64,000 nt of DNA from Celeribacter baekdonensis (GCF_003047105.1 NZ_CP028475.1:3100001-3164000), one strand, 5' to 3'; numbered from the stretch's first letter, positions 35,788-45,918 are shown. Made by a program: numbers and translations. The notes: generated by a model not told the origin, from the letters alone.

Positions 35788-38309
35788 AACTGCGTTTGGC
35801 ATGGCGCATTGCCCGACGTGAATTGCGTGTAGGCCTTCGCGGGTTTCGCGTCCTCTTGATCTGTCTCATCCTTGGCGTGGCTGCGATTGCCGCCGTGACT
35901 TCAGTGCGCGAAAGCATCTCTGTGGGCCTCGCCCGCGAAGGGGCAGCTCTTCTGGGCGGGGATGCGGAGATGACATTCACCTATCGCTTTGCCACGCCAG
36001 AGGAACGCGATTGGATGTCAGCGCAATCTGTTACAGTGTCAGAGATTGCTGATTTCCGCTCCATGCTCAGTCGCGAGGATGAACGAGCGCTCACCCAAGT
36101 TAAAGCCGTTGATGCCGCCTATCCTCTTGTTGGCTCGGTCGGTTTGCGCCCCGACATGCCGCTGACGCAGGCCCTTGCGGGGCGGGATGGAACGCCTGGG
36201 ATCGTCCTTGACCCAATGTTGCGCGAACGGCTCGGCCTTGCCCTTGGCGATCCTGTGCGTCTCGGCGATGTCGCCTTTGTTGTCATGGCCGAACTGACGC
36301 GCGAACCAGATGGGGCTTCTGCCGGGTTCACTCTCGGCCCGCGCAGCATCGTGGCGCGCGAGGCGCTTCGCAACACCGCGCTTTTATCGCCGGGCTCCCT
36401 GTTTGATGCGTCGTATCGGCTTAAACTTTCGCCGCAAACCGATCTTGACCCGCTCAAAGCCCGCGCCGAGGCGGAGGTTGCAGAGGGCGGATTTCGCTGG
36501 CGGGATTCCCGCAATGGCGCGCCGGGGGTGAATCGGTTCGTGGAGCGGCTCAGCTCCTTTTTGGTGCTTGTGGGGCTTGCTGGCCTTGCGGTTGGCGGCG
36601 TTGGCGTGTCCTCTGCAGTGCGCGCCTATCTCGATCGTAAAATCGCCAGCATCGCCACGCTCAAAACGCTTGGTGCGGACCGCGCCACAATCCTGATGAT
36701 CTATCTGTTGCAGGTGGGTGTTTTGACCCTGTTGGCCATTGTTGGCGGGGTGATCCTTGGCGGTCTCATCCCGCTGATCGCGGCGCCGTTTTTGCAAAAT
36801 GCCCTTCCCGTTCCGATGGACGCGAGCATTCATCCAGCTCCGCTATTTGAAGCGGCTCTCTATGGCGTCCTCTCCAGTGCCGTTTTCGTGCTTTGGCCCT
36901 TGGCCCTCACCGAAAAAATTCGCCCTGCGGCCCTGTACCGGGACGCGCAATTCGGCCTCAAAGGCCTGCCGCGCTGGCCCTATCTTTTGACCATTTTTGT
37001 CCTGATCGCAGCTCTTGTGAGTGCTGCAACTCTGTTTTCGGACAGTGCACGTCTTGTGCTTTGGGCGGGTGCCGGATTGGCGCTCTCCTTTGGCGCGTTG
37101 GTGCTGGCCGGGCGGGGTATGGCCGTGATCGCGCGCCGCTTGGCCCGGTTCAAAGCGCTGCGTGACTTCTTGCCCCTACGATTGGCATTGGGTTCGGTCG
37201 GCGGACCCGGCGGTGAAACCATTTCCGTTGTGCTCTCGCTTGGTTTAGGGCTCACCGTTTTGTCCGCCATCGGGCAAATCGACACCAATCTGCGCGGTGC
37301 CATTGGCCGTGATTTGCCCGATGCCGCGCCTTCTTATTATGTGGTCGACATTCAAAAAGATCAGATCGAAGGCGTGCTGAACCGCTTGGCCGAGGATACG
37401 GGTGTCACCCGATTTGAGACCGCGCCAATGTTGCGCGGCATCATCACCCGGATCAATGGCCAAGATGCTCAAACCGTGGCTGGGCCACATTGGGTCTTGC
37501 GCGGCGATCGGGGCATCACCTACGCCGCGCAAAAGCCCGACAATGCCGAGGTGACCGAAGGCGCATGGTGGTCAGAGGACTACGAGGGGCCGCCGCAAAT
37601 CAGCTTTGCCGCCGAAGAAGCCGCCGAGATGGGGCTGAAGCTCGGCGATGAGATGACGGTGAACATCCTCGGACGCGACATCACCGGCACGATCACCTCC
37701 TTGCGCAATGTTGATTTTTCCAGCGCGGGAATGGGATTTGTCCTGACAATGAATCCGGCGGCTTTGTCCGGGGCACCGCACACCCATATTGCCACGATCT
37801 ATGTCACGCCTGAGGCGGAGGCCCCGTTGATCCGCGATCTGGCGCGCACCTATCCCAACATCACGACGATCCGCGTGCGGGATGCGATTGATCGGGTCAG
37901 TTCCATCCTCAAAAGCATCGCTGCGGCTACAACTTTGGGGGCTATGGCCACTTTGGTGACGGGCGCTGTTGTGTTGGTCGGGGCTGCGGCAGCAGGCGAG
38001 GATCGTCGCAGGTTTGAGGCGGCCATTTTAAAAACACTTGGGGCGAGCCGGGGGCGGATTCTGGCCAGTTTTGCCCTGCGATCGCTGCTGTTGGGGGCGG
38101 CTGCGGGATGTGTTGCCTTTGGGGCCGGGGCCATTGCCGCTTGGGCCGTGATCCATTTTGTCATGGAGGCAGAGTTCACCCTGTCCACCCTCTCGGCGCT
38201 CTGGATCGTGGTCGGAGGGATCAGCGTTACGCTGATCACCTCCTTATTCTTTTCATGGCGTGCCATGTTGGTTCGGCCTGCACGGGTGTTGCGCAGCGCA
38301 GACGGATAA
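35784..38309 (+). CDS. FtsX/MacB-type ABC permease, YbbP-like
   Basis: 841-aa permease with two FtsX units, as in YbbP. N-terminal arm LRLAWRIARRELRVGLRGFR, membrane helix, large periplasmic domain, a first three-helix FtsX block (about residues 255-375, with ASIATLKTLGADRATILMIY), two further helices, a second periplasmic domain and a final FtsX block (about 700-835, EAAILKTLGASRGRILASFA). It works with the preceding ATPase as a mechanotransmission-type complex rather than a classical pore. Four bp from the convergent ackA. Confidence 0.9.
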   Translation: MKLRLAWRIARRELRVGLRGFRVLLICLILGVAAIAAVTSVRESISVGLAREGAALLGGDAEMTFTYRFATPEERDWMSAQSVTVSEIADFRSMLSREDERALTQVKAVDAAYPLVGSVGLRPDMPLTQALAGRDGTPGIVLDPMLRERLGLALGDPVRLGDVAFVVMAELTREPDGASAGFTLGPRSIVAREALRNTALLSPGSLFDASYRLKLSPQTDLDPLKARAEAEVAEGGFRWRDSRNGAPGVNRFVERLSSFLVLVGLAGLAVGGVGVSSAVRAYLDRKIASIATLKTLGADRATILMIYLLQVGVLTLLAIVGGVILGGLIPLIAAPFLQNALPVPMDASIHPAPLFEAALYGVLSSAVFVLWPLALTEKIRPAALYRDAQFGLKGLPRWPYLLTIFVLIAALVSAATLFSDSARLVLWAGAGLALSFGALVLAGRGMAVIARRLARFKALRDFLPLRLALGSVGGPGGETISVVLSLGLGLTVLSAIGQIDTNLRGAIGRDLPDAAPSYYVVDIQKDQIEGVLNRLAEDTGVTRFETAPMLRGIITRINGQDAQTVAGPHWVLRGDRGITYAAQKPDNAEVTEGAWWSEDYEGPPQISFAAEEAAEMGLKLGDEMTVNILGRDITGTITSLRNVDFSSAGMGFVLTMNPAALSGAPHTHIATIYVTPEAEAPLIRDLARTYPNITTIRVRDAIDRVSSILKSIAAATTLGAMATLVTGAVVLVGAAAAGEDRRRFEAAILKTLGASRGRILASFALRSLLLGAAAGCVAFGAGAIAAWAVIHFVMEAEFTLSTLSALWIVVGGISVTLITSLFFSWRAMLVRPARVLRSADG

Positions 38310-38312
38310 AAC

Positions 38313-39476
38313 CTAGTGGCGCGGTATCAAGGCCCGCGCGACCGCATCCGCGATGACTTGCTCTTCGTCCGTTGGAATGACCATCACGGGCGTTGAACCT
38401 TTGCCAATATCACGGGCATTTCGAGCATTGGCATCTTCATCAAGCTCGATGCCAAGGTAGCCGAGACGGTCGATGATTTGTGCGCGAATGCTGACTGAAT
38501 TCTCCCCGATCCCACCGCAAAAAATAAGCGCGTCGATGCCGGATAGTGTCGCCGCCATTGCCCCAATTTCGCGCCGCACGCGATAGACAAAATACTCTAT
38601 TGCATCCTTGGCCTCGGGGGCATCTGAAGCCTCCAAAACTTGCATATCCGCGCTGATCCCCGAGAGGCCCAACAGCCCGGAGTCGTGATAGAGCATATGC
38701 GTCAGCTCTTTCGCGCTCATGCCATCGGTTTCCATCAGGTACAGCAGAATGCCGGGGTCAAGCTGGCCGGAGCGTGTCGACATCGGCAGGCCATCAAGCG
38801 GTGAAAATCCCATGGTAGAGGAGATCGAGTGCCCGTTGTTCACCGCACAAATTGATGCACCACTGCCCAAATGGGCGATGATCAAGCGTTTGTCGCGCAA
38901 CTCAGGATGTTCTTTGGCGATCTGATGGGAGACGTAGTCATAGCTCAGCCCGTGAAAGCCGTAGCGTTTGATCCCCTGTTTGTAAAACCGTCTTGGGATC
39001 GCATAAATATCGTTTTCCCAAGGATGGTTGCGGTGAAACGCCGTGTCGAAACAACCGATTTGCAAGGCATAGGGAAAGGCTTGTTTGGCGGCCTCAACCG
39101 CAGACAGATTGTGCGGTTGGTGCAAGGGCGCAAGGGGATTGAAGGTCGCAAGATCGGCCATCACTTCATCGGTGAGTTCGGTTGGCGTGGCGCGCAAAGG
39201 GCCGCCGTGAACAATCCGGTGCCCGACCCCCGTCACCTCTTTGCCAGCCAAAAGCGGGGTGACTTTTTCAAGGATCACGGCGAGGGCTTCGGTCTGGTTT
39301 GACGCTGTGATGGGGAATGTGCCGTTCGGCCCACCCTGTTTGAACTTGAAACTTGGATTTGATCCAATGCCCTGTACGAGGCCGCGCGCAATCATATTTG
39401 GGGTTTGTCCAGACCGATACAGAGCAAACTTGACCGAAGATGATCCGGCATTGATCGTCAAAATGCGCTGTCCCAT
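38313..39476 (-). CDS. ackA: acetate kinase
   Basis: Interconverts acetyl phosphate + ADP with acetate + ATP. 387 aa from ATG 39476, which overlaps the stop of the upstream gene (TAATG). ASKHA-family signatures: ILTINAGSSSVKFALY, RIVHGGP, HLGSGASICAVNNG, GLPMSTRSGQLDPG and IFCGGIGENSVSIR. Translational coupling to the phosphotransacetylase fusion makes a complete acetyl-CoA/acetate module; the partner could alternatively supply another acyl phosphate such as propionyl or butyryl phosphate. Confidence 0.95.
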   Translation of the reverse strand: MGQRILTINAGSSSVKFALYRSGQTPNMIARGLVQGIGSNPSFKFKQGGPNGTFPITASNQTEALAVILEKVTPLLAGKEVTGVGHRIVHGGPLRATPTELTDEVMADLATFNPLAPLHQPHNLSAVEAAKQAFPYALQIGCFDTAFHRNHPWENDIYAIPRRFYKQGIKRYGFHGLSYDYVSHQIAKEHPELRDKRLIIAHLGSGASICAVNNGHSISSTMGFSPLDGLPMSTRSGQLDPGILLYLMETDGMSAKELTHMLYHDSGLLGLSGISADMQVLEASDAPEAKDAIEYFVYRVRREIGAMAATLSGIDALIFCGGIGENSVSIRAQIIDRLGYLGIELDEDANARNARDIGKGSTPVMVIPTDEEQVIADAVARALIPRH

Positions 39477-40861
39477 TACCGAATGCCTTGCATCCGATGG
39501 GCATGCAGCGCGGCGACCGCACAAGAGGCGAGGCGGGATTTGTCACTGTCCGAACGCGAATTTAAAATGATCGGACAGCGCGCGCCCATGACGACGCCTG
39601 CGGCTTCTGCATGGGCGATAAAGGATAGCTCCTTGGCCAACATATTGCCGCTTTCCAAATTTGGCGCGACGAGGATTTCGGCACATCCGGCGACAAGGCT
39701 TTTTAGGCCTTTTGTCCGTGCCGCGGCCAGGCTCACTGCGTTGTCCATGGCCAGAGGGCCATCTACAATTCCGCCGGTGATTTGACCGCGTTCCGCCATT
39801 TTCGACAGTGCGGCTGCATCAAGCGTTGATGGAATTTTCGGATTCACGGTCTCTACGGCGGACAGAATGCCAACCTTCGGGATCTCGATCCCAAGGCTTT
39901 GCGCGAGGTCGATGGCATTTTGGACGATGTCCACTTTCGTGGGGAGATCTGGAGCAATATTGATTGCCGCGTCCGTTACCATCAATACATGGGGAAGGCC
40001 AGGAACATCCATCACAAAAATGTGGCTGATGCGCCGCCCCGTTTTCAACCCGCCGTTTGACCGCAAAATCGGCCGCAATAGGTCGTCTGTGTGCATGTGA
40101 CCTTTCATCATCGCGGCGGCACGGTTTTCATGAATCATGTCGACCGCAATTTGGGAGGCATCAACGTGATTTGTGCTGTGGATGATTTCAAGGCCATCCA
40201 GAGAAAGATCATTTTCCTGAGCGGTTCTGAGTATTTTGTCTTGATCGCCGATCAAGATCGGAGTGATCAATGTGTGAGCGGCGGCCAATAAAGCGCCTCG
40301 TAGGGAATTGGCGTCTTCGGGTGCGACGACGGCAGTTCGTATCGCTGGCAGGGGTTCAGCCATATCAAGCAGCTTGTCAAAATGGCGATGGCTTTCGACG
40401 GTGAGACCTGGCACGTCATGTGCATCAAAACTGTCTTTTTGATCCGGCGCGATGACTTCAGCCTCGCCTTGGACCAAGAGCGTGCCATCTGCAAGGGACA
40501 CCGTTGTGTGAAAAATCGCGACGCGATCGTTTTCTTTTCGGATCAGTTTGACGCGGGCAACCAGTTCGTCGCCAGCATGCGCGCGCCCGAGAAACCGAAG
40601 ACTCTGAGATTTATAGAGTGTACCCGGACCCGGCAAACGGTTTCCAAGGACAGAGGAAATAAGAGAACCAACCCAAAAGGAAGGCGCAACGGCTTCAGGT
40701 TTTCCATCTTTATCGCCGTCCTCTCGCGGAAGATGCATTGGATTTAAATTGCCCGAAGCATGCGCAAAAACATAAAGATCATCTGCGACGCACAAACGTC
40801 GGGTCTCGGCTTCCATTCCGATTTCAAGCTGATCGAATGGAACATTTTGGAATACAGTCAC
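39476..40861 (-). CDS. MaoC-like hydratase fused to phosphate acetyl/butyryltransferase
   Basis: Bifunctional protein (461 aa). The N-terminal MaoC/hotdog domain (about residues 1-140) has the hydratase-2-like stretch LYVFAHASGNLNPMHLPRED. The C-terminal PTA/PTB domain (about 165-461) has RGALLAAAHTLITPILIGD, RRISHIFVMDVPGLPHVLMV and GGIVDGPLAMDNAVS. It transfers acyl groups between CoA and phosphate, feeding ackA. Start: GTG 40861 with AAGGA six nt upstream is better than TTG 40867, which abuts that site. The fusion is common in alphaproteobacteria; whether the hotdog part is active is unclear. Confidence 0.88.
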   Translation of the reverse strand: MTVFQNVPFDQLEIGMEAETRRLCVADDLYVFAHASGNLNPMHLPREDGDKDGKPEAVAPSFWVGSLISSVLGNRLPGPGTLYKSQSLRFLGRAHAGDELVARVKLIRKENDRVAIFHTTVSLADGTLLVQGEAEVIAPDQKDSFDAHDVPGLTVESHRHFDKLLDMAEPLPAIRTAVVAPEDANSLRGALLAAAHTLITPILIGDQDKILRTAQENDLSLDGLEIIHSTNHVDASQIAVDMIHENRAAAMMKGHMHTDDLLRPILRSNGGLKTGRRISHIFVMDVPGLPHVLMVTDAAINIAPDLPTKVDIVQNAIDLAQSLGIEIPKVGILSAVETVNPKIPSTLDAAALSKMAERGQITGGIVDGPLAMDNAVSLAAARTKGLKSLVAGCAEILVAPNLESGNMLAKELSFIAHAEAAGVVMGARCPIILNSRSDSDKSRLASCAVAALHAHRMQGIR

Positions 40862-40921
40862 GTGCAATCCTTGCTGTGCTGGAATTTCAGTTATGCCCTA
40901 CTTGCGGTCTAAACTGGATAC

Positions 40922-40934
40922 GGCTCTATGAGCC
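40922..40934. promoter_or_regulatory. 13-bp palindrome upstream of the MaoC-PTA gene
   Basis: GGCTC-TAT-GAGCC, 60 bp upstream of the MaoC-PTA start. Could be a small operator; no regulator is linked to it and chance is possible. Confidence 0.3.
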
Positions 40935-41073
40935 ATATCAACCCAAGCCTGAAGTTTTATGAAACTTTCGTATTTACATCAGTGTTATGTCTTTAAGCGT
41001 AGTGCCTTATGTATCCTACTTTCGCAACTGTGTGCAGTGCCCGGCCTTCTTTTCATAGGGAAGAACGGCGAGG

Positions 41074-41110
41074 AGCATGCTTGATGGGCAAAGTTTCCAT
41101 TAAGCATGCT
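41074..41110 (-). terminator. hairpin at the 3' end of the chemoreceptor gene
   Basis: 14-bp inverted repeat with one G-T pair: AGCATGCTTGATGG (41074-41087) / CCATTAAGCATGCT (41097-41110), 9-nt loop, 8 bp after the mcp stop. No clear T-tract on the minus strand, so either an imperfect terminator or an mRNA 3'-end stabiliser. Confidence 0.55.
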
Positions 41111-41118
41111 GGACAGGT

Positions 41119-43917
41119 TTAAGACGCGAGGCTGAAATCATCGTCCCCTTTAGGGGATGATGCCGCTGTCGTAGAGGGGCGGGAATCGTCTTCCTTTAAA
41201 ACAAACTGTGACACAATCTCGCTCAGAGTTGCGGCTTCGTTGGCCAATGAGAAGCTTGCGGCTGTTGTCTCTTCAAACATCGCTGCGTTTTGTTGAGTGG
41301 TTTGATCAAGATTGGCGACAGCTGTATTGATTTCGGAAATCCCCGCCGATTGTTCTTCAGCGGACGTTGCAATTTCGGACATGTGCGTCGCAATTTCCGA
41401 AACATCATGGACGATGGAGCGGAGAGCTTCTCCAGTTTGGTCGACAAGAGAAACGCCGCGTCCCACTTCTTGTCCAGATTCCGAAATCAAGTTGTTGATT
41501 TCGCGCGCAGCTTCTGAGGATCTTTGCGCCAGTGCACGCACCTCGGATGCGACCACGGCAAAGCCGCGTCCGGCCTCGCCTGCGCGTGCAGCCTCCACGC
41601 CAGCATTCAGTGCCAGCAAATTGGTCTGGAATGCAATATCATCAATAACACTGATAATTTTTGAAATTTTACCAGAGGAGTCTGAAATCGCGTCCATGGC
41701 AGAAATGGCTTCCTTCACCACAGAGCTTGCTGATTGGGCATTCATTTTTGCGCCACCAACTGTTTTGTTTGCCAGCGCTGCCCCATCTGCAGCTGATTTG
41801 ACCGCAGCCGTCAGTTGCGTCAATGCTGATGCCGTTTCGCCGAGTGTCGATGCGGCCCGCTCTGTACGGCGAGACAAGTCATCGGCAGCATTTGAGATTT
41901 CACCCGAGTTTGAATGAATGGTTTGAGCTGTCTCGGAGAGGCGTTCGACCACTGAGCGCAAAGAACTGACTGCTGCGTTATAATCCATGCGAAGTTGTTC
42001 GTAGCTCGCTGGAAATTGTTGATCAATTGTTTGGCGGACGTCTCCTTGGGACAGGCGGCGAAGCCCCTCGGCAAGGGCTTCCACCACAGCGCTCTGTTCA
42101 GCGTGACGTGCTTTGCGTTCAGCTTCAGCGGCTTCTTCTAGAGCACGGCGTTCTTGTTCGGTCGCAAGTTCGCGTTCTCGGTCGCGAGTTTCCTGTTGTT
42201 TCTGCCGTTCAAGCTCTGCCGCTTCGCGTTCTGTTTTCTCGCGGGCCGCCTCTTCTTGCGCTTGGGTTGCGCGACGTGCATTTTCGGCGGCTTCGTTTTC
42301 CATACGGTCTTTTTCGACAAGGTTATTGCGGAACACTGTGAGTGCTGAGAACAGCCGTGCTATTTCACCGTATTGGCCGCCGACGCGTTTGATTTCTGTC
42401 ATGTCGCCAATCGCAAGGCGTTCGGTGCTTGCTGTCACGGCGGACAACGGGCGCATAATCAGCAGAAAAGTCAAAACGGGTGCCCCAAGAACAATTGCCG
42501 CAGCAATCAGGGCAATTCCGTTCATTGTCATAGATGCTTGTTTTGCGGTTCCCATCAGAGTTTGGCTCGCATCCGAGATGCCAATGATGGAGTCTTTAGA
42601 AATGCTCATGACCATGTCGCTGATCCGTAACAGATCAGATGACACAGAGTCGGTTGCGACTTGACCCAAACCGCGTGCCTGCAGAGCTTCGATCCGCGTG
42701 GCTAAGAGGCCGCTTTCGGGATTGGTGGCTTCAAGGAGCAAGGCCACCTTTTCTGCAAGGTCTGGAGGGAGATCTTGTAAAGTGTCGCGGATGTGTGGTG
42801 CTTCGCTATCGATTTCGAATTGTAGGGCGTGGATATAGCCCGCGTTGATGGAGGCCGCGCCTTGCAGCGCTTTGATCAAGATGGATTTGAGCGAGGTGTC
42901 GAGGCGCGCGAGATCAGTGATGTTCTTTACGTCAGTGTTGAGAAGATCTGTCACGACTTTGGCATTTTGCGCGAGTGTATTTGTGCTTTCGGCATCTAGA
43001 TCAGCAAGGACGCTTTCCACAGCTTGGGATGTGACTTCGTTGAGGGTCTCCTGAGAGGTACGCAAAAGATGGGCGCGTACTTTCATGTCGAAAGGCGACA
43101 AAGTTATGAACTCGGCCTGAAAAGCGGAGGCTTCGCGAATGGAGGGCACAAATTCAGCAGAAGAGGTGTTGTTTTCCATGTCCACGAGCAGGGCATCAAT
43201 CTGTGCCTGTGCCTCGCTGGCCATCGCCTGAAGGTCTGAACGTGTCCCTAAATCGTTGGTTTCAAGAAGTGCCTGAGTTGCCCCAACAGTGAGATTTAAT
43301 TCTGACTTGAGCAGCAATGTGAGTCTCAGAGCATCAACTTCGCGCTTGAGGAGGTGTTTGAGGCTCTGGTTAGATTTCGAACTGGCATTGTTCCCGGCCA
43401 GCAGCAGCGCGAAGGAGGCGCGGTCGATCCGGCCCTGTAGGGTTTCGCTCAATTCACGCGATTGTTGATTGAGTGTTGAGAGCGCTTTCATGTTGCGACT
43501 TTGGGCCGACAACTCCGCACTGCGGGCGGCCATCAACGCGTCAATATCGGCAGTGAGTGACGCCATTTCAGTTTCAATATTTGCGTATTGATCAAGATCC
43601 AAATCTTGGATTTGAGCCAGAAGACGTGACCGTGTTTCGCGCACGGTGTCTGAGTTGGAATCGATGGCGAGGTGCGAATTCGTTGTCAGCAATGTGTTGA
43701 TCGCATCTTTGAGGCTAGATACGGAATTGGCGATACCAGAGGCAGTTTCAAGCGGTGGAATAGACTCTGCAACGAGTGTATCAACCTCGTCGTTGATGGT
43801 TGAAATGAGCGACCCAGACACGAGGATCGCAGCGGCCGTTGTGCCCGCCAATGCGAGCATGATCACCAAAATCTTGGCTGCCACTGATCCAAGGAGAGTC
43901 CTGATTTTCGTCTTCAT
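41119..43917 (-). CDS. methyl-accepting chemotaxis protein with long sensor region
   Basis: Large chemoreceptor (932 aa). N-terminal membrane helix (about residues 13-36), a very long periplasmic sensor of about 420 residues predicted largely helical, a second membrane helix ([20 protein letters not shown]), a HAMP region ([20 protein letters not shown]), a strongly charged coiled-coil spacer (residues about 535-610), a second HAMP-like unit ([17 protein letters not shown]) and the signalling domain with the hairpin tip [23 protein letters not shown] 43917 has a GGAG site. No CheW-binding or che genes nearby. Looks more A/T-rich than neighbours by eye. Ligand unknown. Confidence 0.93.
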   Translation of the reverse strand: MKTKIRTLLGSVAAKILVIMLALAGTTAAAILVSGSLISTINDEVDTLVAESIPPLETASGIANSVSSLKDAINTLLTTNSHLAIDSNSDTVRETRSRLLAQIQDLDLDQYANIETEMASLTADIDALMAARSAELSAQSRNMKALSTLNQQSRELSETLQGRIDRASFALLLAGNNASSKSNQSLKHLLKREVDALRLTLLLKSELNLTVGATQALLETNDLGTRSDLQAMASEAQAQIDALLVDMENNTSSAEFVPSIREASAFQAEFITLSPFDMKVRAHLLRTSQETLNEVTSQAVESVLADLDAESTNTLAQNAKVVTDLLNTDVKNITDLARLDTSLKSILIKALQGAASINAGYIHALQFEIDSEAPHIRDTLQDLPPDLAEKVALLLEATNPESGLLATRIEALQARGLGQVATDSVSSDLLRISDMVMSISKDSIIGISDASQTLMGTAKQASMTMNGIALIAAAIVLGAPVLTFLLIMRPLSAVTASTERLAIGDMTEIKRVGGQYGEIARLFSALTVFRNNLVEKDRMENEAAENARRATQAQEEAAREKTEREAAELERQKQQETRDRERELATEQERRALEEAAEAERKARHAEQSAVVEALAEGLRRLSQGDVRQTIDQQFPASYEQLRMDYNAAVSSLRSVVERLSETAQTIHSNSGEISNAADDLSRRTERAASTLGETASALTQLTAAVKSAADGAALANKTVGGAKMNAQSASSVVKEAISAMDAISDSSGKISKIISVIDDIAFQTNLLALNAGVEAARAGEAGRGFAVVASEVRALAQRSSEAAREINNLISESGQEVGRGVSLVDQTGEALRSIVHDVSEIATHMSEIATSAEEQSAGISEINTAVANLDQTTQQNAAMFEETTAASFSLANEAATLSEIVSQFVLKEDDSRPSTTAASSPKGDDDFSLAS

Positions 43918-44283
43918 ACTGCGCTCCGTTCCGTCATTTCGGGCCCGAACTGATGCCTTTTCAGAAAAGGGTCCCGTGTCAATCGACCGTAAGGTTGCAG
44001 CAAGGTGCTAATATTCAGTTGATCTGAGCAGCATCCATAAATTTGTATATATTTGATGCTGTGCGATGAGCGAGATCGTGCCCCGCCCAATGACGGAATC
44101 ACACGGCCAATGTGAGATCTGGGCAATGAAAGCGAGCGGGCAAACCTTTATCTTTCGCGCATCATTGTGACAGTTCTTTGAACAAACGCCCAAAAATTAG
44201 TCAAACATGCCGGATTTGATCCGAGAGCAATTGTGCATTTGTATACAGGCTTGTGTGCGCGATTTCCCAGAACACAGACTATT
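43918..44283. other. intergenic region upstream of the urtA leader
   Basis: About 366 bp between divergent mcp and urtA, A/T-richer than average. It contains no open frame with a credible ribosome site and no recognisable operator. It should hold the mcp promoter and the urtA promoter. Confidence 0.4.
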
Positions 44284-44374
44284 CCTGCGCGCCACTGCCG
44301 AGGGATATCCCGTCATCTGAGGCGCGCGAGGGGACATGCGGTGGCGACGAACTTGCCGGTAGCCACCACCGCAT
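44284..44374 (+). promoter_or_regulatory. structured leader hairpins upstream of urtA
   Basis: Two adjacent inverted repeats. The first is CCTGCGCGCC (44284-44293) / GGCGCGCGAGG (44321-44331), with palindrome GGGATATCCC (44302-44311) in its loop. The second is ATGCGGTGG (44336-44344) / CCACCGCAT (44366-44374). With the terminator-like stem that follows, the region resembles a regulatory mRNA leader. I could not match it to a known riboswitch class. Confidence 0.5.
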
Positions 44375-44410
44375 TCACAGCAACAGAATAACGCTGCAAA
44401 GGGGAATGTA

Positions 44411-44453
44411 GGCGTTTTGTCCAAAAATTCAATCAATTGAATGGACGCCTTTT
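44411..44453 (+). terminator. attenuator-like hairpin 43 nt before urtA
   Basis: Nested stem: GGC...GTCC (44411-44422) and ATTCAAT (44427-44433) pair with ATTGAAT (44436-44442) and GGACGCC (44443-44449), followed by TTTT (44450-44453). It has Rho-independent terminator form but lies between the leader hairpins and the urtA start, so it would act as an attenuator or end a small leader RNA. Confidence 0.6.
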
Positions 44454-44495
44454 AAAGGCAGACGTCGCAGTCCTTGCGGCTTCCAACAAGGGAAC

Positions 44496-45788
44496 ATGGA
44501 AGTGAAAACCAAACTTAAAGCCACTCTGGCGACCGCTCTTTTCGCAAGCACCGCGATGGCCACTGCGGCCTTTGCAGAGTGCCCGGTCAAAGTCGGCGTG
44601 TTGCACTCGCTTTCGGGGACGATGGCGATTTCTGAAACCACGCTCAAAGACACAATGTTGATGCTGATCGACGAACAAAACGCCAAAGGTGGTGTTCTGG
44701 GCTGTCAAATCGAAGCCGTCGTCGTCGATCCGGCCTCGGATTGGCCGCTCTTTGCCGAAAAAGCGCGCGAGCTTTTGACCGTGCACAATGTTGATGTGAT
44801 GTTCGGCAACTGGACCTCGGTGTCGCGCAAATCGGTTCTGCCGGTGATCGAAGAGCTCAACGGCCTTCTGTTCTACCCGGTGCAATATGAGGGCGAAGAG
44901 AGCTCCAAAAACGTGTTCTACACAGGCGCTGCGCCGAACCAACAGGCGATCCCGGCGACAGACTATTTCCTAGACGAACTGGGTGTCGAGAAATTCGCGC
45001 TCTTGGGCACCGACTATGTCTACCCGCGCACCACGAACAACATCCTTGAGTCCTATCTCAAATCCAAAGGCATTGCAGCCGAAGACATCTTTGTGAACTA
45101 CACGCCGTTTGGTCACTCCGATTGGTCGAAAATCGTCTCTGACGTTGTGGCGCTGGGCGCAGATGGCAAAAAAGTCGGCGTGATTTCGACCATCAACGGC
45201 GATGCCAACATCGGCTTCTACAAAGAACTCGCCGCGGCTGGCATTTCCGCAGATGACATCCCGGTTGTGGCCTTCTCGGTTGGTGAAGAAGAGCTCTCCG
45301 GTCTCGACACCTCCAACCTCGTCGGTCACTTGGCTGCCTGGAACTATTTCATGTCCGCCGACACCCCAGAAAATGCCGCCTTTATTGAGGCTTGGCATAA
45401 ATTTATCGGCGATGACAAACGTGTCACCAATGACCCGATGGAAGCGCACTATATTGGGTTCAACATGTGGGTGAATGCCGTTGAAGCCGCTGGCACCACC
45501 GATGTCGACGCGGTGACTATGGCGATGTACGGCCAAGAGTTCCCGAATCTCACCGGCGGTACTGCTGTGATGAACGTCAATCACCACCTCTCGAAACCAG
45601 TCTTGATCGGTGAAATTCAGGCCGATGGTCAGTTCGACATCATCTCTCAAACCGCTGAGGTGCCGGGTGATGCATGGACCGATTTCTTGCCGGAATCTGC
45701 GGTGTTGATGTCGGATTGGAAAGACCTCGGCTGTGGCATGTACAACACCGAAACCAAGACCTGCGTTCAGTTGAAATCCAACTACTAA
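44496..45788 (+). CDS. urtA: urea ABC transporter substrate-binding protein
   Basis: Periplasmic urea receptor (430 aa). ATG 44496 has AAGGGA. Signal peptide MEVKTKLKATLATALFASTA, with cleavage expected after AAFA before ECPVKVG. Type I (Leu/Ile/Val-like) binding fold with the UrtA-specific stretches VGVLHSLSGTMAISETTLKD, FGNWTSVSRKSVLPV, LFYPVQYEGEESSKN and TGAAPNQQAIPATDYF. Heads urtABCDE; two hairpins separate it from urtB. Nitrogen-starvation control is usual for the family but no NtrC site was recognised. Confidence 0.96.
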   Translation: MEVKTKLKATLATALFASTAMATAAFAECPVKVGVLHSLSGTMAISETTLKDTMLMLIDEQNAKGGVLGCQIEAVVVDPASDWPLFAEKARELLTVHNVDVMFGNWTSVSRKSVLPVIEELNGLLFYPVQYEGEESSKNVFYTGAAPNQQAIPATDYFLDELGVEKFALLGTDYVYPRTTNNILESYLKSKGIAAEDIFVNYTPFGHSDWSKIVSDVVALGADGKKVGVISTINGDANIGFYKELAAAGISADDIPVVAFSVGEEELSGLDTSNLVGHLAAWNYFMSADTPENAAFIEAWHKFIGDDKRVTNDPMEAHYIGFNMWVNAVEAAGTTDVDAVTMAMYGQEFPNLTGGTAVMNVNHHLSKPVLIGEIQADGQFDIISQTAEVPGDAWTDFLPESAVLMSDWKDLGCGMYNTETKTCVQLKSNY

Positions 45789-45854
45789 ACATTTTGGGTT
45801 TGAGTTGAGACATGACTTAAATCCGAAACCTGTGAAACCCAACTGAGGCCGTGG

Positions 45855-45899
45855 GCGTTTCGGGACATCTCGATGACTTACTAGATCCCGAAACGCTTT
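45855..45899 (+). terminator. hairpin-terminator between urtA and urtB (first)
   Basis: Perfect 11-bp stem GCGTTTCGGGA (45855-45865) / TCCCGAAACGC (45886-45896) followed by TTT. It lies 66 bp after the urtA stop inside the operon and probably reduces read-through into urtBCDE. Confidence 0.75.
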
Positions 45900-45918
45900 C
45901 AGCCGCGATTTGACACAT

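Noticed and set aside
44210..44335. Guanidine-I (ykkC) riboswitch before urtA, suggested by CCGAGAGC at about 44219
   Set aside because: The other conserved ykkC segments and their order are absent.
44342..44357. Possible sigma-54 promoter TGGCGACGAACTTGCC before urtA
   Set aside because: It has the GG-N10-GC spacing but lies inside the second leader hairpin. One such match is expected by chance and no enhancer-type site accompanies it.
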